Source: an archaeon (lineage in GTDB: Archaea; Aenigmatarchaeota; Aenigmatarchaeia; GW2011-AR5; GCA-2688965). Taken from it: DNA of 13,830 nt. Positions 7,155 to 13,336 of the stretch are shown piece by piece; the stretch's first letter is position 1, and each line of letters opens with the position of its first letter. The notes under the pieces are model-generated. The model did not search any database, was not told where the DNA came from, and saw nothing but the letters and a program-made list of their open reading frames with translations. The stretch covers positions 6,944 through 20,773 of the forward strand of contig NZEE01000042.1 of assembly GCA_002688965.1 (NCBI GenBank), read 5' to 3'. The position numbers and the translations under genes are program-made.

Positions 7155-8042
7155 TCACTCATTAGCAAGTTTTTCAAAATAACTTAATGCATCAGTGTCA
7201 TCTGTATCGTCTTTACCAAATGCTTTTTCTGCTTGTACTACACCATCGTCTTTAGTTTCACTAATGGTTTCAACAGTAGAAGTATTATCTGGGGTTGTCT
7301 GACGAATATCAGTACCAAGAACAGTATCTCTTTTTGTCCTTAATTCATCATACGATTTAAAGTTTTTAGCATCGGTGAATTCTGTAAGAGCATATTGCGT
7401 CTTCCAAAGTTCTTCCAACTTAGCATCATCACCATCAAACAGAGCAGAAGTTGATTCAAATTCACTCTTATCGTAGTTGATGAAACCTGCGACCTTACGA
7501 ACCTTTAACTTGAAGTTTGCACCTTCCCAAAACTCGAAAGGATTGACTGCTTCTTCATCTTCAAATTCGGGGTTCATCGCTTCGTTGATTTTATCAAAAA
7601 TCTTCTTTCCGTATTTGTAAAGAAATACCTTACCTTCATTTTGCGGATTTGCGGGGTCACTTACAATCATAATATTTGAAACATAGTGCAATCGCCTCTT
7701 GCGATTTCGTGCAATATCCTTATCTTTTTCAATTCCACTGTTCCAAAGTTCACTGTTGCTTTCACACACAGGACACTTTTCACCAAGTGTGGTAGGACAA
7801 TTTTCGATAAACCATCCACCCTTACCTTGAAACCCGTGTGAATAATACTTTGCCCATGGCAAGTCTTCACCGTCTGGTGCGGGTAGGAATCTAATAACAG
7901 CAAAACCGTTACTGGATTTGTCCAACTCTGGACGCCAAAAACGGTTATCGGTGTATGATTCTTTCTTGTTTGTTTCTTCAATCTTCTTGGTCAATTCATC
8001 AATACTTGACCTAGAACGCTTCTTAAATTCTGCAAATGACAT
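7155..8042 (-). CDS. 32: Single-stranded DNA-binding protein gp32
   Basis: This 295-residue protein is the T4 gp32 family SSB, which coats single-stranded DNA cooperatively in replication, recombination and repair. The N-terminus carries a basic-Ser stretch KKRSRSS (7-13), like the LAST motif needed for cooperativity. The core has RFWRPELDKSSNGFAVIRFL and a zinc site: H69, C82, C90 and C93. The H-x12-C spacing equals T4 (H64, C77), while the second gap is two residues shorter. Aromatic and basic residues (NRKRRLHYVSNIMIV, VFLYKYGKKIFDKI) line the binding cleft. The C-terminal tail is acidic (FGKDDTDDTD), as expected for partner binding. AAGGAG is 6 bases before the ATG. A dedicated promoter and a leader with two matching hairpins lie upstream. 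Confidence 0.95.
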   Translation of the reverse strand: MSFAEFKKRSRSSIDELTKKIEETNKKESYTDNRFWRPELDKSSNGFAVIRFLPAPDGEDLPWAKYYSHGFQGKGGWFIENCPTTLGEKCPVCESNSELWNSGIEKDKDIARNRKRRLHYVSNIMIVSDPANPQNEGKVFLYKYGKKIFDKINEAMNPEFEDEEAVNPFEFWEGANFKLKVRKVAGFINYDKSEFESTSALFDGDDAKLEELWKTQYALTEFTDAKNFKSYDELRTKRDTVLGTDIRQTTPDNTSTVETISETKDDGVVQAEKAFGKDDTDDTDALSYFEKLANE

Positions 8043-8064
8043 ATTTGTCTCCTTTTTTACTGCT

Positions 8065-8105
8065 CACGGAACTACCGTGTTCTTACTCGATTGGGAACTA
8101 CCCAA
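8065..8105 (-). promoter_or_regulatory. Twin hairpins with identical loops in the gp32 mRNA leader
   Basis: Read on the minus strand, the leader holds TTGGG-TAGTT-CCCAA (8105-8091) and CACGG-TAGTT-CCGTG (8079-8065). Both are perfect 5-bp stems with the same 5-base loop, sharing the 9-mer GGTAGTTCC, with centres 26 bases apart. The second stem ends 10 bases before the gp32 Shine-Dalgarno sequence. T4 gp32 represses its own translation by binding a leader structure (a pseudoknot) and the adjacent AU-rich region. These hairpins are in the equivalent place, but their role is inferred. Confidence 0.6.
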
Positions 8106-8124
8106 CCACAATTACTATATGTAT

Positions 8125-8152
8125 ATAATACTACAAAACTATCAATAGTCAA
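8125..8152 (-). promoter_or_regulatory. Sigma-70 type promoter for gp32
   Basis: TTGACT (8152-8147) and TATTAT (8130-8125) are separated by 16 bases and lie between gp33 and gp32. The start point would be at about 8118, giving a leader of about 75 bases that contains both hairpins. gp32 may also be read through from the gp33 promoter. Confidence 0.65.
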
Positions 8153-8155
8153 GAA

Positions 8156-8383
8156 TTAAATTGGAAGTTTTGAGGTTTCTGGTAATAAATTAATTTCTTG
8201 TCCTTCTTTTTGGACTTTTTCAATAATGGGTTTGGATATAAACTTGGCTGCCACTTTGGGTTCAATTCCATATTTATCACTCAATGTTAGGATTGCTTCA
8301 ATATAACTTTCACTATTATTTTGCACACATTCTTTTATTTTTCTAGAAAATGTTTGTTTTGCTTGTTCGTCAAATATCATCAT
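8156..8383 (-). CDS. 33: Late promoter co-activator gp33
   Basis: This 75-residue protein resembles the short gp33 of marine T4-like phages. The recognised segment is YIEAILTLSDKYGIEPK followed by VAAKFISKPIIEKVQKEG and an INLLPETS tail. In T4, gp33 binds the beta flap of host RNA polymerase and links it to the gp45 sliding clamp so that gp55-directed late promoters are strongly activated. T4 gp33 is 112 aa, so this is shortened at the N-terminus. AGGAGG (8400-8395) is 11 bases before the first of two consecutive ATG codons. gp33 precedes gp32 on the same strand; T4 likewise keeps 32 and 33 close (32-59-33). No gp59 gene lies between them here. Confidence 0.75.
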   Translation of the reverse strand: MMIFDEQAKQTFSRKIKECVQNNSESYIEAILTLSDKYGIEPKVAAKFISKPIIEKVQKEGQEINLLPETSKLPI

Positions 8384-8409
8384 ATGATGAATTTCCTCCT
8401 AGTCCCATT

Positions 8410-8437
8410 ATTATATTTGTAAAACAACGTTTGTCAA
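8410..8437 (-). promoter_or_regulatory. Perfect-consensus sigma-70 promoter for gp33
   Basis: TTGACA (8437-8432) and TATAAT (8415-8410), both exact, are 16 bases apart. AGGAGG and the gp33 start follow directly, so the start point near 8403 leaves a leader of about 20 bases. An exact host-type promoter is what is expected of an early or middle phage gene. Confidence 0.85.
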
Positions 8438-8457
8438 TAAGAAATATATATATATTG

Positions 8458-8465
8458 TATAAATA
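8458..8465 (+). promoter_or_regulatory. T4-type late promoter for the fibre-like gene
   Basis: An exact TATAAATA lies 28 bases before the ATG of the 448-aa gene, with GGAGA (8482-8486) between. The start point would be at about 8471. It is preceded by an AT repeat (8444-8455). Position and match to the gp55-dependent late consensus are good, and the downstream gene looks like a virion protein, as expected. Confidence 0.75.
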
Positions 8466-8493
8466 ATGTAAAACTACCAATGGAGATTTTTAA

Positions 8494-9840
8494 ATGCCTG
8501 ACCAAGACCCAAATATAATAATTGATATATCGGGAAATACTGCCGAGTTAGCAACAGATTACAATACATCGGGAACAGGATTAACCGGCGCACATGTTCA
8601 AATTTTTAAACTTGGATATGGTGATTCTGATGTTACTACAAGAGTATCCGCTACAGACCCATTCCCAGTAAAATTACACGGGCAAACTGGACCAATCACT
8701 GTAACTGGACCAATTTCTGGCACAGGGCAATTCCCAATTGCTAATATCGGAACTGATGAGGGTGCTGGAGTTTCTTTCCAATACATTGCAATCGCAGGTT
8801 CGACTAGTGGTACTTCCTTAGTGGGTGTTACTGGAACGATTCAAGGAATCTCAAATGGATTCCCTCTTGGGGTTAGTGGAACTGTAGAAATTACAAATAG
8901 TGGAATAAGAGTTCAAGGTCTTTCTGGTGGTTCAACTGCTGAGTGGGACCACGGCACATCTGCTGGATTTGGATATCCAGTTGCGGTTACTGCGGGTAGA
9001 AAATTACATCAAGATACAGATAATGTTACAGTGCATGGTACTGTGAATGCAACAGGTGGTAGAAATCTTGGTGCGGCTACTGATGCAGTTGCAGTATATG
9101 GTTACGATGCAGGTAAATATGTAAGGTCTCAACTATGGAAAAATGATGGTGTATCAGCAGGTTGGTCTGGTGATGCACTCAAAGTTGCACTAACAAATGT
9201 TGGAGTTACTTGTTCCGTAGATGTATCTGCATGTTTAGGTATTACGAACTGCACCAAAACCACAGACCCAGAGGCTGTAGCCGGTGGATTAAAAGTACAG
9301 GGCGTATCGGGTGGTGCGCCAGTTGTGGTTAGGGGTGATAACGGTGGTGCAGTAGAAATTACTGCCACAAGTGCATTAAGTACTACTGTTAGTGGTGATG
9401 TTTCGGTTACCAATAGTACGATTAGTGATGCTATTACGGTTGAATCACAACCAATCATATCCAATCTTAAAAGTATTGATTCCAACACTTCAGCAATTGC
9501 CGGTATTAGAACAGATATGTTGGGAGGGAAGATTCGTGCAAAAATCACCGAAATGGTCAGACCATCGTCAATTAACAGTGGAAGAATTACAGTATCCAAC
9601 ACCGCAACCACATTACAATCTAATACAAAACTTCTGAGTGGTGTACATGTCAAATCAAGCCCCACAAATGCAGGTAATGTTCTAGTTGGAAGTAGTCAAT
9701 TAGTTTCTAGTGTAACACAAGGATATCTTCTTGAACCAGGTGAATCTATGTTTATTGAATGTGATAACCTCAATAAAGTATATGCAAGGGTTTCTGGAAA
9801 CAATAGTGCATCTCAACTTTTACATTATCTTGGTAGTTAA
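8494..9840 (+). CDS. Beta-rich virion protein, possible fibre or whisker
   Basis: I do not recognise this 448-residue protein with certainty. Composition is rich in Gly, Ser, Thr and Val, low in charge, with many short G-x-V-x-V strands (GTVEITNSGIRVQGLSGG, KVQGVSGGAPVVVRGDNGG, TTVSGDVSVTNSTISDAI). This suggests a trimeric beta-solenoid or fibre. The end is a compact domain with GNVLVGSSQLVSSVTQGYLL then EPGESMFIECDNLNKVYARVSG, a pattern seen in small beta-sandwich phage caps. GC content is higher than in the neighbours. Two Cys pairs occur near residues 242-256. A late promoter and GGAGA precede it, and the next gene follows after 5 bases. Marine T4-like phages carry similar 'virion structural proteins'; neck or tail decoration is possible. 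Confidence 0.75.
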   Translation: MPDQDPNIIIDISGNTAELATDYNTSGTGLTGAHVQIFKLGYGDSDVTTRVSATDPFPVKLHGQTGPITVTGPISGTGQFPIANIGTDEGAGVSFQYIAIAGSTSGTSLVGVTGTIQGISNGFPLGVSGTVEITNSGIRVQGLSGGSTAEWDHGTSAGFGYPVAVTAGRKLHQDTDNVTVHGTVNATGGRNLGAATDAVAVYGYDAGKYVRSQLWKNDGVSAGWSGDALKVALTNVGVTCSVDVSACLGITNCTKTTDPEAVAGGLKVQGVSGGAPVVVRGDNGGAVEITATSALSTTVSGDVSVTNSTISDAITVESQPIISNLKSIDSNTSAIAGIRTDMLGGKIRAKITEMVRPSSINSGRITVSNTATTLQSNTKLLSGVHVKSSPTNAGNVLVGSSQLVSSVTQGYLLEPGESMFIECDNLNKVYARVSGNNSASQLLHYLGS

Positions 9841-9845
9841 AAATA

Positions 9846-10985
9846 ATGGCTAAAAACACATATAAAAGAAATAGGCGAAGTAATAAGCAAAAAACAAATA
9901 AGTTTCTCCTTACTAGAACGAACCTATTTGTAAAAAGTCAATTATCTTTCTTAAATACCGAAGACGACAAATATGTTGACAGCGCAATCTTAAAAACCAC
10001 ACCAATAATTGCACTATATGATAGTGACACCAAAGTTTTATTCGACTGGAGTCATTCTAAAAATAAAGAAGATAAAGATAAACTTAAATCTTTTTTCCAA
10101 AATATAAATTCAGGAACTTCTTTTACTATTGCGGATGGAAAGTGGAAGCACCCAACCTCTAAAACATATGATGCTAATTTTTCTGGAACTTATTATTTTC
10201 GTTCTATAGAAAACAATACCACAGTATCGGCAGATATAGGAAGTGATGTGACCATCTCTTCAAAATTTGATACATATTCCCCAGAATATTTTCTTGATAT
10301 TCCTCAAGTTTCTATTACGATTCCAGATAATAAGAAATCGGTCAGTATTATAAAAAACATTCTAGGTCAAAAATCAGAGAAATCCTTTTTCTCTTTGGGT
10401 CTGTCTGAAATTAAGCCAAATAATATTTGGATTGATGTTAATGGTTCTGTGAATAACACAGGAAAATTACCAATATTAAAATATGAAATAGATGAACAGG
10501 GTGCAGAACTTCTGCACATTAATGCAATTATAAATGATGAAATATTTTTAAAGGATGGCGTTTTATTGGTAAATGTATATGTTAGAGATAATGAAGAAAA
10601 CATAAAATTTAAAAATGGGCCGGTCTCTCCGATGAAAATGGAAGAAATAACAGATGATGATGAAGATGCAAATGAATCAGTGGAATTGTTGTTGGCTCAT
10701 ATAATTGCAAAACAACAAAAGTCGAAATCATTCATGAATGATTTCCAAACAGAAATTAATTCCATATACACCAATCGAGTAAGTGTATATGGACAACCAT
10801 TTGCGCTTGGTGTGTCACAAACATCCTCGACAACTCAGACAAGCAGAAAAACAGGAGCATGTTGTTATGGTGCAAAAAAAGGATGTGTAGATGGTGTAAC
10901 TAGAATTGAATGTAGGGAATCATATGGTGATTCTGCTTCGTGGTATGATGGTGATTGCAAGGATGGTATGTACTGCCGCCAATAG
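9846..10985 (+). CDS. Probable structural protein with Cys-rich C-terminal module
   Basis: This 379-residue protein begins with a basic tail (KNTYKRNRRSNKQKTNKF) and continues with mixed alpha/beta sequence that I cannot assign (for example YDSDTKVLFDWSHSKNKEDK and GTYYFRSIENN). An acidic patch EEITDDDEDANE lies near 275-287. The last 40 residues form a separate Cys module: GACCYG, GCVDG, IECRESYGD, WYDGDCKDGMYC, six Cys in all, joined by a Ser/Thr-rich linker (SQTSSTTQTSR). It starts 5 bases after the stop of the fibre-like gene with no clear Shine-Dalgarno sequence, so it is probably translationally coupled and made late. The gene ends with tandem TAG TAG. A partner or tip of the preceding fibre-like protein is plausible. 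Confidence 0.75.
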   Translation: MAKNTYKRNRRSNKQKTNKFLLTRTNLFVKSQLSFLNTEDDKYVDSAILKTTPIIALYDSDTKVLFDWSHSKNKEDKDKLKSFFQNINSGTSFTIADGKWKHPTSKTYDANFSGTYYFRSIENNTTVSADIGSDVTISSKFDTYSPEYFLDIPQVSITIPDNKKSVSIIKNILGQKSEKSFFSLGLSEIKPNNIWIDVNGSVNNTGKLPILKYEIDEQGAELLHINAIINDEIFLKDGVLLVNVYVRDNEENIKFKNGPVSPMKMEEITDDDEDANESVELLLAHIIAKQQKSKSFMNDFQTEINSIYTNRVSVYGQPFALGVSQTSSTTQTSRKTGACCYGAKKGCVDGVTRIECRESYGDSASWYDGDCKDGMYCRQ

Positions 10986-11000
10986 TAGAATTATTTCTAC
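10985..11000. other. Small hairpin between convergent genes
   Basis: GTAGAA (10985-10990) pairs with TTCTAC (10995-11000) around TTAT, at the end of the plus-strand structural gene and 10 bases beyond the stop of the minus-strand 71-aa gene. No T-run follows on either strand, so it is at best a weak terminator or an mRNA 3'-end structure. Confidence 0.35.
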
Positions 11001-11009
11001 AGGTTCTAG

Positions 11010-11225
11010 TTAATCTTGTAAAAAAGTGGAATTTGTGGGGTCTGTTTCATATAACATTTTAGAAACATCATCAACAGAATGCCAATTTGTTGAACCATCC
11101 TCAAATTGAATTTTTACTGATTCGGTAGTACCATCTTCTGAACTATCCGCGGCATCGATAACTTTTCCCATCTTTTGACTACCACGATGTACTACTGCTT
11201 CCCCTAAATTATAAGTTTCATTCAT
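11010..11225 (-). CDS. Small hypothetical protein, 71 aa, SH3/KOW-like
   Basis: I do not recognise this protein. YNLGEAVVHRGSQKMGKVID followed by ESVKIQFEDGSTNWHSVDDV reads as a small beta-barrel (SH3 or KOW-like): 'G-x-x-V ... G-K-V ... V-x-I-x-F-E-D-G'. Such small phage proteins often bind nucleic acid or other proteins. Its ATG overlaps the stop of the preceding 231-aa gene by 8 bases (ATGAATGA). AAGGAA lies upstream, so the two are translated from one message. It is convergent with the structural gene ending at 10985. Confidence 0.75.
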   Translation of the reverse strand: MNETYNLGEAVVHRGSQKMGKVIDAADSSEDGTTESVKIQFEDGSTNWHSVDDVSKMLYETDPTNSTFLQD

Positions 11226-11913
11226 GGTTATATTCCTTCATTACATCTTTGTTTGATTCTTCTGCAAACCATTCATCCCAAATTATATTCCATTCTTCAA
11301 TAGAATTTATTGCTCCAGAATCAACTTGTTCTTTAATAATTTTTTGTCCTTCTTCTGATACCCAAGCATCAAACTCATTGGTAAATCTTTTTGAATCACC
11401 TTCAGCAATAACTTGTGCCGTAATAAAACAAACATGATTATCTTCATCTGGTAAAACCCCTTCAGGAATTATTAAATTGCCAGAATCAATAATATCAATC
11501 ATTTGTTTACGAATTTCTTCTTGTTCCATTTCATTCATTGGTTTCATTTCAACAAAAGGAATAGTACAAGTATTCACGAATGAAAGTGCAAGGGTTTCTG
11601 AATCGTTCCAACTGAAATTGCATTCTTCATACAACTTATGAAAGAGAACAGTCGCATATTGTGCCTGTACTTCTGTCAATTCAAACTCAAAGGTATGGAA
11701 ACCATTTGGACTTGAGAATCCCCACAACTTTTCGATTCTTACACAGTCATCGCCAAATCCTGTTTGATAACCTTCGTCATCGGTAATCACTTCTGCCCAA
11801 TCGCCGTCTTTGTCGAAACCGTGTTCCATCATAACAGACACATTGATTTTATTTTCTTTCAAGTAGGAATCTACTTCCTCTTGAGTCATACTGCATAATC
11901 TTGTTTTTTCCAT
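11218..11913 (-). CDS. Acidic hypothetical protein, about 231 aa
   Basis: I do not recognise the family. From the ATG at 11913 the protein has about 51 Asp/Glu against 17 Lys/Arg, a net charge near -34. It contains a VRIEKLWGFSSPNGFHTFEF stretch, a central ETLALSFVNTCTIPFVEM segment and an acidic C-terminal helix region (IEEWNIIWDEWFAEES). The frame is open upstream to a TTG at 11931, but that codon abuts a perfect -10 element (11920-11925) and lies before the expected start point, so it cannot be used from this promoter. ATG 11913 falls almost on the predicted +1, which implies a leaderless message. ATG 11889 is an alternative without a clear ribosome site. Strong acidity is also seen in DNA-mimic anti-defence proteins, but nothing specific shows that role here. 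Confidence 0.75.
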   Translation of the reverse strand: MEKTRLCSMTQEEVDSYLKENKINVSVMMEHGFDKDGDWAEVITDDEGYQTGFGDDCVRIEKLWGFSSPNGFHTFEFELTEVQAQYATVLFHKLYEECNFSWNDSETLALSFVNTCTIPFVEMKPMNEMEQEEIRKQMIDIIDSGNLIIPEGVLPDEDNHVCFITAQVIAEGDSKRFTNEFDAWVSEEGQKIIKEQVDSGAINSIEEWNIIWDEWFAEESNKDVMKEYNHE

Positions 11914-11919
11914 ATGTGT

Positions 11920-11947
11920 ATTATACCACAATAAAGGTATCTGTCAA
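11920..11947 (-). promoter_or_regulatory. Perfect-consensus sigma-70 promoter for the acidic protein gene
   Basis: TTGACA (11947-11942) and TATAAT (11925-11920) are exact and 16 bases apart. The predicted start point is near 11913, at the ATG. It overlaps the short gap after the stop of the upstream membrane protein gene (11958), so it re-initiates transcription inside the small-gene block. Confidence 0.85.
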
Positions 11948-11957
11948 GAACTTTCTT

Positions 11958-12134
11958 TTATAATGTTGCTGCCCAAATTATGGTAAAAATCCCAAGCATA
12001 CTAATAAGGGTTATAATAAAAATGCCAACTTTCCAAACAAATTTATCTTTTCTAAGTTGTTCCTGTCTGTTTATCTTATACTTAGCCGTATCGTAATAGT
12101 GAGTATAAAGTGGCTTGAGTTTATTTTTTGTCAT
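11958..12134 (-). CDS. Small single-pass membrane protein, 58 aa
   Basis: ATG at 12134 opens a 58-residue frame. The first 30 residues are polar and basic (MTKNKLKPLYTHYYDTAKYK then INRQEQLRKDKF). They are followed by one hydrophobic segment, VGIFIITLISMLGIFTIIWA, that reaches almost to the C-terminus. Topology is likely N-in with the basic part in the cytoplasm. The start overlaps the end of the 47-aa gene by 14 bases in another frame. No family is recognised. Small phage membrane proteins of this shape can affect lysis timing or superinfection, but nothing here specifies a role. Confidence 0.65.
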   Translation of the reverse strand: MTKNKLKPLYTHYYDTAKYKINRQEQLRKDKFVWKVGIFIITLISMLGIFTIIWAATL

Positions 12135-12264
12135 TTAGTTTTTTTCTCAAACCTTTTTTGATTTCTCGTCTATTTTTCTTCGGGTCTTTACCCAGTTTTG
12201 CATCCCAAGTCTTTGAACGATTCTTGGGAGTGCCAAACATGTCTCTGTCTGTTTCTTTTTTCAT
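12121..12264 (-). CDS. Small basic protein, 47 aa
   Basis: ATG 12264 shares an ATGA overlap with the stop of the thioredoxin-like gene, a standard sign of coupled translation. The 47 residues (MKKETDRDMFGTPKNRSKTW onward) are strongly basic, with KDPKKNRREIKKGLRKKLND at the C-terminus. This suggests nucleic acid binding or contact with an acidic partner. The family is unknown. The next small gene starts inside its last 14 bases. Confidence 0.65.
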   Translation of the reverse strand: MKKETDRDMFGTPKNRSKTWDAKLGKDPKKNRREIKKGLRKKLNDKK

Positions 12265-12827
12265 CTAGAACAAAAAGCCAGAAGCTTTATAGACTCCGAA
12301 AAAATTTGTTCAGTAGTTGGAAATTCTGGTCTTTCCTTGACGGGACAATTTCCATTTACTTTTCCATTTAATTTAGAATTACTCCAAATTTCATAATCAT
12401 TACTAAATTTATCTTGAAGAATTTGTTTAGCCTCTTGCCACACTGAAAGATTAAATTTCTTTAATTCAACATTGACATGTGCATGCTGTTGTGGAGTAGG
12501 TCTATTGGGTCTTGGTGGTGGTGCAGGAATTTCTTCACCATTCACCCACTTCTTAATATTTGGTTCATCGAACCCACAAACCATGTTTCCACTTTTTGCA
12601 TCAATAAATAACGGTGTTCCACATTGTGCATTATGCTTTGCTTTTACCTCATTTGCTTCTTTTGCTTCTTCTGGATTATTCACATCAAGACTTTTAATAT
12701 TGTGACCTTCTTCTACCAATTTAGCAACAACTGGGTCAGACTTTTTACACCAACCACAATTTGGATTCATGATATAAAGAAGTTCTCCACATTTACAATT
12801 TTCATTTTTTCCACATTTACACGCCAT
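12261..12827 (-). CDS. Thioredoxin/glutaredoxin-like protein with Cys-rich head and Pro-linked tail
   Basis: This 188-residue protein has three parts. Residues 3-14 carry C-x-C-x5-C-x-C-G, a small metal-binding-like head. Residues 16-98 form a thioredoxin-fold domain: LLYIMNPNCGWCKK with the redox pair C24-G-W-C27, the cis-proline at CGTPLF (P72), then FIDAKSGNMVCGFDE. A Pro-rich linker (IPAPPPRPNRPTPQQ, 100-114) leads to a 74-residue helical tail that I do not recognise (LSVWQEAKQILQDKF, then NCPVKERPEFP). It probably works as a thiol-disulfide reductase, possibly donating electrons to a phage enzyme such as ribonucleotide reductase; no such gene is in the window. AAAGGA precedes the ATG. 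The upstream 26-codon frame overlaps the start, and the 47-aa gene overlaps the end by ATGA. Confidence 0.85.
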   Translation of the reverse strand: MACKCGKNENCKCGELLYIMNPNCGWCKKSDPVVAKLVEEGHNIKSLDVNNPEEAKEANEVKAKHNAQCGTPLFIDAKSGNMVCGFDEPNIKKWVNGEEIPAPPPRPNRPTPQQHAHVNVELKKFNLSVWQEAKQILQDKFSNDYEIWSNSKLNGKVNGNCPVKERPEFPTTEQIFSESIKLLAFCSR

Positions 12828-12897
12828 TATTTTTTCCTTTATCTAATTTTATTCGATTTGCAATCGCTGGGTCATATTCTACTTTTTTCTTTGCCAT
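12817..12897 (-). CDS. Possible mini-protein, 26 aa
   Basis: An ATG at 12897, 2 bases after the stop of the Sm-like gene, opens 26 codons (MAKKKVEYDPAIANRIKLDK then GKNNGV) and overlaps the start of the thioredoxin-like gene by 11 bases. It fills what would otherwise be the only gap in a tightly packed operon and ends across AAAGGA, the ribosome site of the next gene, so it may serve as a coupling leader peptide. There is no clear Shine-Dalgarno sequence of its own. Confidence 0.4.
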   Translation of the reverse strand: MAKKKVEYDPAIANRIKLDKGKNNGV

Positions 12898-12899
12898 GT

Positions 12900-13217
12900 T
12901 TATTCTGAATTACCAGTAAATTTTAAACCCGGCGTTTCAATTGTAGAACTCGGCACTACCAACCCAGAACCAAAAGACTGTTCATATTGCTGTGCCATTT
13001 CTTCCAGAGGTTCTACAATAAATAGTACAGAAGTCAATTGTATTTCGATGCCTTGTCCTGCTTTGGTATATGGCAACCACCCCATAAGACCAATCTGTTC
13101 TTGTCCGGCTGGGATTATGATTGCTGGTTTTTTCATTTTGACATGGGTATCTGTTTTTTCTACCATTGCAATAATTTCTTCACCAGAAGTTAATCTAACA
13201 ATTTTCACTTTACTCAT
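12900..13217 (-). CDS. Sm-like (LSm/Hfq-type) small protein
   Basis: This 105-residue protein reads as an Sm-fold beta-barrel: KIVRLTSGEEIIAMVEKTD (3-21) is followed by HVKMKKPAIIIPA, GLMGWLPYTKAG and IEIQLTSVLFIVEP, with a C-terminal EEMAQQYEQSFGSGLVV helix/tail. Similar short proteins with 'L-x-x-G-E-x-I-I-A-x-V ... P-A-x-I-x-P ... P-x-x' are widespread in marine T4-like phages and have been compared with Sm/Hfq proteins. RNA binding is therefore plausible, but not shown. The ATG overlaps the preceding stop as ATGA, so translation is coupled to the 40-aa gene. Confidence 0.7.
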   Translation of the reverse strand: MSKVKIVRLTSGEEIIAMVEKTDTHVKMKKPAIIIPAGQEQIGLMGWLPYTKAGQGIEIQLTSVLFIVEPLEEMAQQYEQSFGSGLVVPSSTIETPGLKFTGNSE

Positions 13218-13336
13218 TTTTTACTTTTCCTTTTTGGGTTTTTCTTTTTTCCAAAAACCTTTTTCCAATTTTCGTTCCATTTCTTTTGGTCCACTGGTCT
13301 GGGTTTACTGCCTTTTCCTGCTCCTCCATTAACCAT
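13214..13336 (-). CDS. Small conserved basic phage protein, 40 aa
   Basis: I set the start at ATG 13336 (MVNGGAGKGSKPRPVDQKKW) because the G-G-x-G-K-G-x-K-x-R-P-V-D pattern marks a tiny protein seen in many phages. AGGA lies 8 bases upstream. The same frame is open to 13420, but that part lies over the 60-aa gene and does not look like protein. The second half is very basic (KKVFGKKKNPKRKSKK). Function unknown; it overlaps the upstream gene by 8 bases and the Sm-like gene by ATGA. Confidence 0.75.
   Translation of the reverse strand: MVNGGAGKGSKPRPVDQKKWNENWKKVFGKKKNPKRKSKK

Noticed and set aside
9129..9665. Minus-strand frame of 178 codons
   Set aside because: It lies fully antisense to the fibre-like gene, which has a late promoter, a ribosome site and coherent protein features. 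The antisense frame has no ribosome site and an odd Val/Leu/Pro-rich composition caused by the codon use of the real gene.
10985..11000. Hairpin as a terminator between convergent genes
   Set aside because: The stem is only 6 bp and there is no T-run on either side; kept only as a small hairpin.
11914..11931. TTG start at 11931 for the acidic protein
   Set aside because: These six codons include the exact TATAAT of the promoter and would lie upstream of the transcript start.
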